A DNA stretch of 64,000 nucleotides from JANQPX01 sp041398025 (GTDB lineage Bacteria; Pseudomonadota; Alphaproteobacteria; Geminicoccales; Geminicoccaceae), in the NCBI GenBank assembly GCA_041398025.1, contig JAWKVM010000014.1, forward strand, positions 1 to 64,000, in the 5' to 3' direction. Of the stretch, positions 8,141 through 15,715 are shown one piece after another; the stretch's first letter is position 1; every line of letters begins with the position of its first letter. Below the pieces are notes generated by a model. That model made no database searches. It worked only from the letters and a program-made list of their open reading frames with translations, and was not told the DNA's origin. The position numbers and the translations under genes were made by a program.

Positions 8141-9199
8141 TTAGGCGTTAGGAAAGGTGAGGGCGTCGAGCATGGTCCTGGCGAGCTTGAGGGAGGCGCC
8201 TGTCGTCGCGACCATCTGGGGGAGGGCGAGCCATTCCAGCGTCCAGGCGCTGCCGGAGCGTTCGCCCTCATGCACCAGCGCCTGATGGAGCGCGCCAAGC
8301 TCGACCGCGTTGTAGCGGGCGAGCGTCACCAGAAGCTCGGCGCGCACCGGGTTCCTCTTGTGCGCCATCGCCGAGGACAGCCCACCCCCTGCGAGCAGCA
8401 CCTCGCCGACCTCGTTCTGCGCCATCAGCACCACGTCCTGCCCGATTTTTCCGAGCGCGCCGCTCACCTTGGACAGCCAGTGGCCGATATCGACGATTCT
8501 CGTGCGGTCGGTATGCCAGGAGCCGCCGGGATCGGCGAGATCGAGGCGCTCGGCCAGGCGTTTTCGGACCTGCGGACCCTTATCCCCGAGCTTGTCCAGC
8601 GTGCCCACTGGCCCCGCGAATTGCACGGCGAGCGCATGGGCCCGAAGCCCGGCCAGAGCGTCCAGGTGGTGCACCAGCGGCGCCTTCCAGATGCCGATGC
8701 GATCGGCGAGGCGGATGGGGAGTGCTGCCTGCATGCGCGTGCGCGCCATCAGCGGTCGGTTGCCGGTCGCAGCGGCGACCTCGTCGAGTTTGCGAACCAC
8801 CCCCTCGACATCCGCGCCCAGCAGCGCCAGCGCCGCCTTCAGCCGCAGCATCAGCCCGGTATCGATCACGTCCTGGCTGGTCGCCCCGACATGCAGATAG
8901 GGCCGATGCGCCTCCTCCAGCTTGTCCCGAAGCGCCTTGACCAGCCCCGGCACCACCAGCCCATCCCGCGCGACACCCTCCGCCAGCTCGTCGGCATTCG
9001 CCTCGAAGGTCTCGGTGAGGCGACGGGCAGCATCAGCCGCCGCCTTCGGGATCACGCCAGCCTCAGCCTCGGCTTCCGCCAGCCCCGCCTCGAACCGCAG
9101 CATCGCCGCGATCTCGGCCTCCGCGGTGAACAGGGCGGCGAGATCCGCGCGGCCAAGCAACGGTCGGAAGTGGGGGTGGTCGAACAGGCTAGAGGTCAT
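8141..9199 (-). CDS. pcaB: 3-carboxy-cis,cis-muconate cycloisomerase
   Basis: Fumarase/aspartase-superfamily lyase of 352 residues, the second enzyme of the protocatechuate branch of the beta-ketoadipate pathway (3-carboxymuconate to 4-carboxymuconolactone). It has the superfamily signature LSSAMAHKRNPV, with catalytic-loop serines, near residue 275, the GATSQDVIDTG motif near residue 104, and a helical lyase core. The roughly 350-residue size matches the short alphaproteobacterial PcaB form. Adenylosuccinate lyase is the nearest alternative, but the N-terminus (SLFDHPHFRPLLGRA) is PcaB-like. No other pca genes (pcaCDGHQ) lie in the window, so the pathway is split or partial here. A terminator-like hairpin separates it from the upstream TIR-FGE gene. 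Confidence 0.85.
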   Translation of the reverse strand: MTSSLFDHPHFRPLLGRADLAALFTAEAEIAAMLRFEAGLAEAEAEAGVIPKAAADAARRLTETFEANADELAEGVARDGLVVPGLVKALRDKLEEAHRPYLHVGATSQDVIDTGLMLRLKAALALLGADVEGVVRKLDEVAAATGNRPLMARTRMQAALPIRLADRIGIWKAPLVHHLDALAGLRAHALAVQFAGPVGTLDKLGDKGPQVRKRLAERLDLADPGGSWHTDRTRIVDIGHWLSKVSGALGKIGQDVVLMAQNEVGEVLLAGGGLSSAMAHKRNPVRAELLVTLARYNAVELGALHQALVHEGERSGSAWTLEWLALPQMVATTGASLKLARTMLDALTFPNA

Positions 9200-9213
9200 G
9201 CGCGAAGACGCCT

Positions 9214-9247
9214 AAAAAATTCCGACCAAAGGGGCAAGCCCCTTTGG
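9214..9247 (-). terminator. Intrinsic terminator of the TIR-FGE gene
   Basis: On the minus strand CCAAAGGGGC (9247-9238), two-base loop, GCCCCTTTGG (9235-9226) form a perfect 10-bp stem. Six T follow after a 6-base gap (9219-9214). It lies about 100 bp after the true FGE stop and before the pcaB start, so it would end the TIR-FGE transcript and isolate pcaB. Confidence 0.7.
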
Positions 9248-9348
9248 AAACCCCCGGCTGCCGCCCGACGCTCTGCGAGCGGGTCCGGCACGGTCGGCGG
9301 CTCCGCCCGCCGCCCAGCCCGGCCCCGTCGCTCCGCTGCCTCTTGAGC

Positions 9349-9806
9349 TCACGACTCCTCCTGAACTCCGGCACAGCGGAAGCCGACCGGAATTCCAGAC
9401 GTCCGGCGGCGGGTACGCAGTTGCGGTAGGCGGAGCGCAGGCTCCGCGCGCGGTTGCCGGAGCTACCGCCACGCAGGACGCTTGGGCCCCTATCGGGCCC
9501 TTGGGGGTTGATCTGACTGCCGCGGAATAATCACCATACCAGTCGGCGCACCACTCCCAGACATTGCCGTGCATGTCGAACAGCAGAAGGCGTTCGCGGG
9601 ATAGGCGCCGACCTCGCTGGTGCTGGGAACATGCACACCGAAATTCGCCTGCCTTTCATTGATGGTCACGCCAAAGGCGGAGGCGGCCGCCAATCCCGCG
9701 CGACAGGCATATTCCCATTCCGCCTCACGCGGCAGGCGATAGCTGCGCCCGGTTCGTCCGCTCAGCCACTCGCAATAGGCCGCCGCGTCCTTCCAGTTGA
9801 CGTTGA
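9349..9806 (-). pseudogene. Frame-broken C-terminal part of the FGE (SUMF1) domain of the TIR-FGE protein
   Basis: Continuation of the gene at 9807-11471 in shifted frames. The family motifs appear in order but in different frames: HPVINVNWKDAAAYCEWLS, then YRLPREAEWEYACRAG, then DMHGNVWEWCADWYGDYS, then PSVLRGGS..NRARSLRSAYRN, then VGFRCAGVQEES and a stop at 9351-9349. At least four single-base shifts are needed: near 9865, near 9597, near 9530 and near 9395. All core motifs are preserved with little substitution, which argues for recent damage or consensus error rather than old decay. Joined, the protein would be about 700 residues. Confidence 0.75.
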
Positions 9807-11471
9807 TCACCGGATGCCGCTCACGTCTCCAGACTTTGTCATCGGGCTTCCTGATGGCCGATCGCTGCAGAACTGACCGTATTCCTCGAAGGTCACGGGA
9901 TAGCGGCCGAGCGCGAAGGGCTTCTCGATGGTCACGAGATGCTGCGGGCCTTCATCGTCGGACCGCCCCTGCTCATCTTCCGGCGAGCCCATCATGAACT
10001 CGCCCGCCGGGATCACCACCATCTCCGGGCACCAGGGTTCGTCGATGTCGCGGAACACGCGGCCGGGCGTCCAGAAGTCGCTGGTGATGATGGCGGGGGC
10101 GTCGCACGTCGATGACGGTTTGAGCCAAGTGATCAGATGATCGAGCCAGGCAAGGCCGTCATAGCCCGACGATGCCAGCTGCCGCGCGAGCCCTTCATTG
10201 CCGAGGAGAAAATGCGTTGCCGCAACGCGAGCCCTTCCCATGGCTTCGTCGCCGATGTCATGAACATCCTTCCCGGTTGCCGCTTCGGCGATGGCCAGGA
10301 GGAGATTACGGCACGTGCTGAGCACCGCGAGGAGATGTTGCTCGGGCAGTGATTGATGATCCAGCCGCCGGCAGAAAATATCCAACAAAGACTTGACGTG
10401 GTCGGTGACGAGATCACCGTCCTCCCGGATCGCTTCACCCAATTGTTCCATTAGGCCGAAGACTTTGGCCCGCTGGTCACGCGAGGTCGGGTAGCGGTCC
10501 GCCCTTTCATGCAGGGCCTTCCCTTCGGGCGTCGCAAGGACGAAGGCCATATGCTGCCTGATGAAGGTGTTGAGCAAGGCTTGCCGCTCGTAGTCCGAAG
10601 CCTGTGGCTCCGAACGCTCGAGGTCCTTGCCGGCGCTCTCCACCAGCTGAGCGACGGCGACACCTCGACACCAAACCTCATTGAGGTCGATGTCGGAGAA
10701 GGGGGCGTCTACCAGCGCACGATAACGTTCGAGATCTCTGAAAAGTGTCGACAGCGTTGTCTCGCGCGCTGTTTCGGAGAAGCTTTCGATCGCCCGTTCA
10801 CAAGCTTCGACCACCGTGACGCACAGCGATTGCAATCGGTTGTGATCGGCTCCCGGCAAACTGGGAGCGTCTTTCGCGTGATCGATGAGGCCATCGCGAT
10901 TTGTCAAGAAATGGATGCCGATCATCTGCGCCGGTATGATGGGCGTTGCGTCTTTCGCGACGCGCTCCGAAGCAAGCTTCATTTGCCTGGCGAGATCGAA
11001 CACGCTCCGCTTCATCACCGGCGACTTGCGAAGCTTGAGGGCGTAGTCCCGCCAATCAGCATACTGACGCTGAGACAGTTCCTCAGCGACCTTGTCCGCT
11101 TTGCGGAGCGTCGGATCTTCAAGGACGTCGGCATCGATCAGGTAAATCGGCAAGATGAGATCCTGTCGGCCGACCTTCCTTTCCAGGTCCAAGAAGAACT
11201 CGACCTCTTTCATGCAATAGTCGCTGGCGAAATAGCATTGCGACAGAATGGGAATGAGAAAGCGCGCTTCTTCCAAGGCGCCATCGAGCCTGCTTGGAAA
11301 GTGCTGGCCCCAGTCGATGCCATCCTTGTCCAGAAAAATCCTGAAGGGCTTTCCCGTGCGCACGTGCATCGCGCGCTGCAATTCGTCACGCAGCCACGTG
11401 ATGCCGCCCTCCAAAAAATCGTCGTCGGCATGGGCGTAACTCAAAAAAGCTTGTGCCGGCTGGTCTGGCAT
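9807..11471 (-). CDS. TIR-domain protein with C-terminal formylglycine-generating-enzyme (FGE/C-type-lectin-fold) domain, frame ends early
   Basis: A 554-residue frame. Residues 7-95 form a TIR domain (AFLSYAHADDDFLEGG; RIFLDKDGIDWG; FLIPILSQCYFASDYCMKE). The Glu at residue 89 in SDYCMKE sits where NAD-hydrolysing TIRs have their catalytic Glu. Residues about 100-470 are a long helical region I do not recognise. From about residue 485 an FGE/SUMF1 domain starts (PEMVVIPAGEFMMGSPEDEQ, EGPQHLVTIEKPFALGRYPVTFEEYGQFC) and then leaves frame near 9865. By family knowledge TIR proteins make or sense NAD-derived signals, and FGE domains without sulfatases nearby often act as binding modules. A defence or signalling role is inference. 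No reverse transcriptase or template repeat is nearby. Confidence 0.8.
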   Translation of the reverse strand: MPDQPAQAFLSYAHADDDFLEGGITWLRDELQRAMHVRTGKPFRIFLDKDGIDWGQHFPSRLDGALEEARFLIPILSQCYFASDYCMKEVEFFLDLERKVGRQDLILPIYLIDADVLEDPTLRKADKVAEELSQRQYADWRDYALKLRKSPVMKRSVFDLARQMKLASERVAKDATPIIPAQMIGIHFLTNRDGLIDHAKDAPSLPGADHNRLQSLCVTVVEACERAIESFSETARETTLSTLFRDLERYRALVDAPFSDIDLNEVWCRGVAVAQLVESAGKDLERSEPQASDYERQALLNTFIRQHMAFVLATPEGKALHERADRYPTSRDQRAKVFGLMEQLGEAIREDGDLVTDHVKSLLDIFCRRLDHQSLPEQHLLAVLSTCRNLLLAIAEAATGKDVHDIGDEAMGRARVAATHFLLGNEGLARQLASSGYDGLAWLDHLITWLKPSSTCDAPAIITSDFWTPGRVFRDIDEPWCPEMVVIPAGEFMMGSPEDEQGRSDDEGPQHLVTIEKPFALGRYPVTFEEYGQFCSDRPSGSPMTKSGDVSGIR

Positions 11472-11500
11472 GGGCCGTAAATCTCGGCAGGGTGAGTCGT

Positions 11501-11516
11501 GCGTATGTGCATACGC
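11501..11516. promoter_or_regulatory. Palindrome, candidate operator between divergent genes
   Basis: GCGTATG-TG-CATACGC is a perfect 7+7 inverted repeat lying 30 bp upstream of the TIR-FGE start (minus) and about 157 bp before the nucleotidyltransferase start (plus). Placement in a divergent intergenic region and perfect symmetry fit a dimeric repressor site. No matching regulator gene is next to it. Confidence 0.4.
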
Positions 11517-11672
11517 TAGCCGAGCCTGCGGTCAAGCAAAAGCAGGGGCGCAACCGGGAGCCCACGGGCATGACGGTTCTGCGGTCCGGTCGAGAAAAGT
11601 CTGCTTTGGTGGTTGTCACAAATATGCAACATTGCGCTCCTGGGTTTTGTTTAGCACTGAAGTTGGAGAAAG

Positions 11673-12441
11673 ATGAAGATTGCCATGATGGCGGCGGGGG
11701 TGGCTCGAGGCTCGATCCGGCCCGGACAAGCCGCTCAAGGTTCTGCTGCAGTTCGACGGCAAGACGCTGCTGCAGCGGCATCTGGAAATTCTGCGCGAAA
11801 AAGGGTTCGACGATCTGACCATCGTGGTCGGCCATCGCGCCGACCTGATCGAGAAGCAGCTTCGCGAGCTCGGCGCGGAGCACTGGGTGCACCCAGCTCT
11901 CAATCCCGACTACGAGAGGAGCAGCCTCCTGTCGCTCTGGTGCCTGCGCGAGGTCTTTTCGGCTGGCGAGCCCGTGTTTCATATGGATGCTGATCGCGCT
12001 CTACGATCACCGGCTGATGGACTGGCTGGTCGCGGCACCGGGCGAGCTGCCTGCTGGTAGACAGCGGGCAGGCGCTGGACGACGAGGCGCTCAAGGTCTG
12101 CCTGCAGGGCGGGGCGGTGGTCGATTTTCATAAGCAGGTTCGGGCGACGTCCTTCGACAAGATGGCCGGAATGGACCGGCTTCGCGCGCTTTCCGCGGAG
12201 CATGCACGAGAACTCGCGGAGATGACCCCAGCACTATGTCGAGCGCGGCAAGGTCGACGTGATTTACGAGGAGCCGATGCGCGACGTCATCCTGGAGGCG
12301 CCGAGAGGTGCTTTCGGTTGCGCGGACATTGCAGGCCTGCCCTGGATCGAGATCGATTTTCCGGACGACCTCAGTCGGGCGGCTAAGGACATTCTGCCGA
12401 GACTGGAGGCTGTGGGCGATGCCGTTCCTCGTCCCGATTGA
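11673..12441 (+). pseudogene. Nucleotidyltransferase (sugar-phosphate/phosphocholine-type cytidylyltransferase), frame-disrupted
   Basis: A GT-A-fold NTP transferase is readable across several frames: MKIAMMAAGV, then GSRLDPARTS, then KVLLQFDGKTLLQRHLEI..FDDLTIVVGHRADLIEKQL, PDYERSSLLSLWCLREVF, PVFHMDAD, then SCLLVDSGQALDDEALKV, then VIYEEPMRDVILEAPRGAFG and WIEIDFPDDLSRAAKDILP with a stop at 12439-12441. At least four frame changes are required (near 11700, 11733, 11990-12045 and 12228). The motif set resembles LicC/IPCT-like cytidylyltransferases that activate a small head group as a CDP derivative. The adjacent CDP-alcohol phosphatidyltransferase overlaps its end by 23 bases, which fits a shared pathway. 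Whether the breaks are real or consensus errors cannot be told here. Confidence 0.7.
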
Positions 12442-13045
12442 GCCGCCCTGGGACCAGCGCCTGGCCAACCGGCTGATCCGGCCGTTTCTGTCGAGCGCGC
12501 TCACGCCCAATCACATCACCAGCGTCGGGCTGCTGGTAGGGCTGGCCGCGATCGGCTGCTATGCGCTGGGCGGCAGCTACATGGCACTGGGCGCCATTCT
12601 GTTCGCCGCCGCCTATGTCATTGACCATGCGGACGGCGAGTTCGCGCGGCTCACGGGCAAGACCAGCGCGCTCGGTCATTATTACGATCTCGCGGTCGAC
12701 GGGCTGGTGCTGACCGGGGTTTTTCTCGGCATGGGGATCGGCCTGCGGGACCAGGTTTTCGGGATCTCGACGACATGGCTCGGGTTGGTCGCCGGCATCG
12801 GCATCGCGATCATCTTTCTGCTGCGCGGCGAGCTGGAGCGGCGCTATTCCAAGGCCGCCACGCGCCAGCCCAATCTCTGGGGCTTCGAGGTGCAGGACCT
12901 GCTCTATCTGATCCTGCCGATCACCTGGCTCGGCTGGCTGAAGCCGTTCCTGGCCCTCGCTGCGATCGGCGCCCCGCTTTACGCACTCTTCGTCTGCTGG
13001 GAAGGCTGGTCCTGGTATCGGCACGCCTCCGCGGAACGGACCTGA
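12419..13045 (+). CDS. CDP-alcohol phosphatidyltransferase family protein
   Basis: Integral membrane transferase of 208 residues with about six transmembrane helices. Residues 69-94 match the family signature D-x2-DG-x2-AR-x8-G-x3-D-x3-D exactly (D69, D72, G73, A76, R77, G86, D90, D94), so the metal-binding site is intact. It would join a CDP-activated alcohol with a lipid or polyol alcohol, releasing CMP. The ATG at 12419 lies inside the end of the nucleotidyltransferase gene, suggesting coupled translation and a donor made by that enzyme. The HpnL-like gene follows after 7 bases. The product cannot be specified: phosphatidylinositol-like lipid, glycerophosphate polymer or phosphonolipid are all possible. 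Confidence 0.88.
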   Translation: MPFLVPIEPPWDQRLANRLIRPFLSSALTPNHITSVGLLVGLAAIGCYALGGSYMALGAILFAAAYVIDHADGEFARLTGKTSALGHYYDLAVDGLVLTGVFLGMGIGLRDQVFGISTTWLGLVAGIGIAIIFLLRGELERRYSKAATRQPNLWGFEVQDLLYLILPITWLGWLKPFLALAAIGAPLYALFVCWEGWSWYRHASAERT

Positions 13046-13052
13046 CCTCACG

Positions 13053-14048
13053 ATGACGCCGAGGACGCGAAAACGTATCCTGGCCGCGCTCGCCTGGATC
13101 GTCGGCCTTGGTGTGATTGGGCTCCTGATCGCCCAGCAGGACAGCGCCGAGCTGATCGAGGCCCTGTCGGCCGCCGGCTGGTGGCTGCCGGTCTTCGTCC
13201 TCGCCTTTCTCGGCACGCTCGTTCTGGACAGCCTCGGCTGGCGCGCGGTCATTCTTCATGACCGACCGGTGGCGCTCGTCGGCCTGGTCGTCCGGCGCTG
13301 GGTGGGCGTGTCGGTGAATGCGCTGCTGCCGGTGGCACAGCTCGGCGGCGAGGTGGTTCGCGCGCGCCTGCTCAGGCAGCTCGGACCGTCGGGACCGATC
13401 GCCGCCGCGAGTGTTATCGTCGATCTGACCATCGGCCTTCTGACCCAGATTTTTTTTGCCTTGCTCGGTCTGCTGCTGGCGGTGGTCGTGCTGGGTGCCG
13501 ATCGAAATCTGATCAGCCTCGGCCTCGGCCTTTCGCTGTTCGCCGTTCTGGTTCTCGCCTTCGCGCTGCTGCAGATGCGCGGCACGCTGACCTCCTCGGT
13601 GGATCTGATCGGGCGTTTCGTGACGAACGGTGTCTGGCTGCAGCTTGCCGAGAGTGCGGCGCGGCTCGACGAGCAGATCCGTGCCATCTATGCGCAGAAA
13701 CGCCGGGTCCTGGTCTGCGGGTTCTGGCGTCTGCTCGGCTGGCTCTGGCCCTGTCTTGAGCTCTGGCTGATCTTCTGGATTCTCGGCCACCCGATCAGCC
13801 TCGCCGAAGCCGTGATGCTCGAAGCGGTCGCGCAGGTGGTGCGCAGTGCTGGCTTCGGCATTCCGGGCGGGCTCGGCGTGCAGGAGGGCGGCGTGATGCT
13901 GGCGGCGACGCTCCTGGGTGTGCCGACCGAGCTGGCGCTCGCTGCCATGCTGATCCGCCGCGTGCGCGAGTTCGCCTGCGGCCTCGCCGGGCTGGTCACC
14001 TGGCTGCTGCTCGAAGGCAAGAGCGAGGAACGCGTCGCCGTCGCCTGA
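13053..14048 (+). CDS. HpnL-like / lysylphosphatidylglycerol-synthase-TM-type integral membrane protein
   Basis: A 331-residue polytopic protein (about eight transmembrane helices) of the UPF0104/HpnL type, related to the flippase domain of MprF. Recognisable blocks are VSVNALLPVAQLGGEVVRARLL near residue 87 and the GFGIPGGLGVQEGGVML block near residue 268, both diagnostic. Homologues sit in hopanoid clusters or beside glycosyl- and phosphatidyl-transferases and probably move modified lipids across the membrane. No squalene-hopene genes are seen here. Seven bases separate it from the CDP-alcohol phosphatidyltransferase, so it most likely handles the lipid made by that pair. That function is inference. 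Confidence 0.85.
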   Translation: MTPRTRKRILAALAWIVGLGVIGLLIAQQDSAELIEALSAAGWWLPVFVLAFLGTLVLDSLGWRAVILHDRPVALVGLVVRRWVGVSVNALLPVAQLGGEVVRARLLRQLGPSGPIAAASVIVDLTIGLLTQIFFALLGLLLAVVVLGADRNLISLGLGLSLFAVLVLAFALLQMRGTLTSSVDLIGRFVTNGVWLQLAESAARLDEQIRAIYAQKRRVLVCGFWRLLGWLWPCLELWLIFWILGHPISLAEAVMLEAVAQVVRSAGFGIPGGLGVQEGGVMLAATLLGVPTELALAAMLIRRVREFACGLAGLVTWLLLEGKSEERVAVA

Positions 14049-14116
14049 CCGCTCCACCAGAAAAGAAGGCGGGGATCCTTTCTCGGACCCACCCGCTCCT
14101 CCTTCAAGTCAACGAT

Positions 14117-14131
14117 GGCGGACGTTCCGCC
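14117..14131. terminator. Short perfect hairpin between convergent genes
   Basis: GGCGGA-CGT-TCCGCC lies between the ends of the HpnL-like gene (plus) and the solute-binding protein (minus), touching the latter's stop codon. There is no T tract on either side, so it is at best a weak bidirectional terminator or an mRNA-stabilising 3' hairpin. Confidence 0.3.
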
Positions 14132-15480
14132 TATTGGATTTTGGCAAACTCGGTGTTGATCGCCTGGACGGCTGCTGCGGCGTCGATCTCGTCGTCGATA
14201 TACTGTCGGACGATGCGGTTCATCGCCTGGCTGTTGATCATCTTCGAGGCGAGGCCAAGCTGGCCGTTGGCAACACCCCAGCGGTCGGCGGTATCGAGAC
14301 CGATGATGATCTCGTCGATCACCGCGGCTGGGTAGATCTCGGCGAGCGGGGCCTTCCTGTCGACGCCCACCGGCAGGGCGGACCAGACATTGACGAAGGC
14401 TTCGGGATCGTCGGCGGTGCCATGGCGCACCGGGAACTTGCCTTCGGGCGCCATGCCGAGGGTCTTGCCGTAGCCCTCGTTCATCGAGAATTTGACGAAC
14501 GCGATGGCGCTGTCGGTGTCGGCATCCGCGGTGATGCCGAAATAGCGGATGTCCGCCCAGGCGGCGCCGTCCGGGTTGGAGGGGCCGGCGAAGGTGGTGA
14601 CGATGCCGGTCTTCTCGGCGAGCTCGCGCGAGGTCGGGTCGTCATTGATGGTCGGTGGTGCCGAGTCGCGCAGGCCGGCGAGCTCGTCCAGGATGAAGGG
14701 CGACCAGATGATCATCGCGGCGTTGCCGGAGAAGTAAAGGGCACGCGCCTGGTCCCAATAGAGCTCGCCCGGCGGCGAGGCCTTGGCGAGCGTCTTGTAG
14801 AACTCGAGCGCCTCGGTCGCCTTGGCCTCGTCGAGCGGCTGGAAACCGTCCGCACCCACAGGGCTCACGCCGTTCGCCAGGAACACATGCTCCAGCACCT
14901 GGCTCATATAGTTCTCGTCGATCTTGGTGGCGCCGACGAAGCCGAACAGATCCGGCGGATTGTGCAGCGCCTCGATCGCCGCGGTGATCGCCTCGTAGGT
15001 GGTCGGCGGTGCCAGGCCGTTCTCGTCGAACAGGTCCTTGCGGTAGACGATCATCTGCGTCCAGCCGTCCACGGGCACGGAGGCATAACCGCCCTCCACG
15101 GCGACCAGATCGAGGGCGCGCGAGGAATAGGTCTCGGCGTCCAGCGCGTCGATGGTCTCGGTCGCCGCATCCGGGTCGAGAATGCCGGCCTCGGTCCAGG
15201 GAAGTGCATATTGCAGCGTGTGATAGATCACGTCGGGCAGGTCGCCCGCGGCGAAGGCGGCGGTCGCGCGCGTGCCGAGTTCGGTCTCGGAAACCGGGAT
15301 CACCTGGACATCGATGCCGGTCGCCTCTTTGAACGCGCTCGCGATTTGCTCCTGCACCGCAAGCCGCTCCGGCTGCTCTTCGGTGGTCCAGAGCCTGATG
15401 TCCTGCGCTTGTGCACCGAATGACGCGAACAGCGCCGCCGCGCCTGCCAACAATGCCGATCGCCAATGACGCCCTGTCAC
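14131..15480 (-). CDS. Extracellular solute-binding protein of a carbohydrate ABC importer (orphan)
   Basis: Periplasmic binding protein of 449 residues, family 1 (sugar) type. The GTG start at 15480 is supported by GGGAGG six bases upstream and by the signal peptide that begins there (TGRHWRSALLAGAAALFASF, cleavage after GAQA). The mature protein starts QDIRLWTTEEQPERLAVQEQ, followed by the family blocks DLPDVIYHTLQYALPWTEAG and VPVDGWTQMIVYRKDLFDENG. It ends normally at TAG. No permease or ATPase gene follows on the same strand, and the next gene downstream is convergent. A C-terminal scrap of a sugar-type permease lies 1.9 kb away at 17415, so the locus looks broken up. The ligand is unknown. 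Confidence 0.88.
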   Translation of the reverse strand: MTGRHWRSALLAGAAALFASFGAQAQDIRLWTTEEQPERLAVQEQIASAFKEATGIDVQVIPVSETELGTRATAAFAAGDLPDVIYHTLQYALPWTEAGILDPDAATETIDALDAETYSSRALDLVAVEGGYASVPVDGWTQMIVYRKDLFDENGLAPPTTYEAITAAIEALHNPPDLFGFVGATKIDENYMSQVLEHVFLANGVSPVGADGFQPLDEAKATEALEFYKTLAKASPPGELYWDQARALYFSGNAAMIIWSPFILDELAGLRDSAPPTINDDPTSRELAEKTGIVTTFAGPSNPDGAAWADIRYFGITADADTDSAIAFVKFSMNEGYGKTLGMAPEGKFPVRHGTADDPEAFVNVWSALPVGVDRKAPLAEIYPAAVIDEIIIGLDTADRWGVANGQLGLASKMINSQAMNRIVRQYIDDEIDAAAAVQAINTEFAKIQ

Positions 15481-15715
15481 CTCGAACCTCCCGTTTCTCA
15501 AGTCGATCCGTTTCTGCCCGGACACCTCCCCCAGCAGCCTTGCCGGCAATCGTAGCAGCCGCACGTACCCGGCCAATGCCGTGATCGCTATCGGCGCATG
15601 TGCACGTCATTTGGTAAATTTGGAGTCGTTCAATTAAACTAATGGTAGAAAACTGACGACAATTCCGTTAAGCGTGACGTTTGGCTGTCGCGGACCACCA
15701 TCGGGAGCAGGATCG

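Noticed and set aside
9200..11471. Diversity-generating retroelement with the TIR-FGE gene as variable target
   Set aside because: FGE-fold ends are typical targets, but no reverse transcriptase, accessory gene or template repeat lies nearby.
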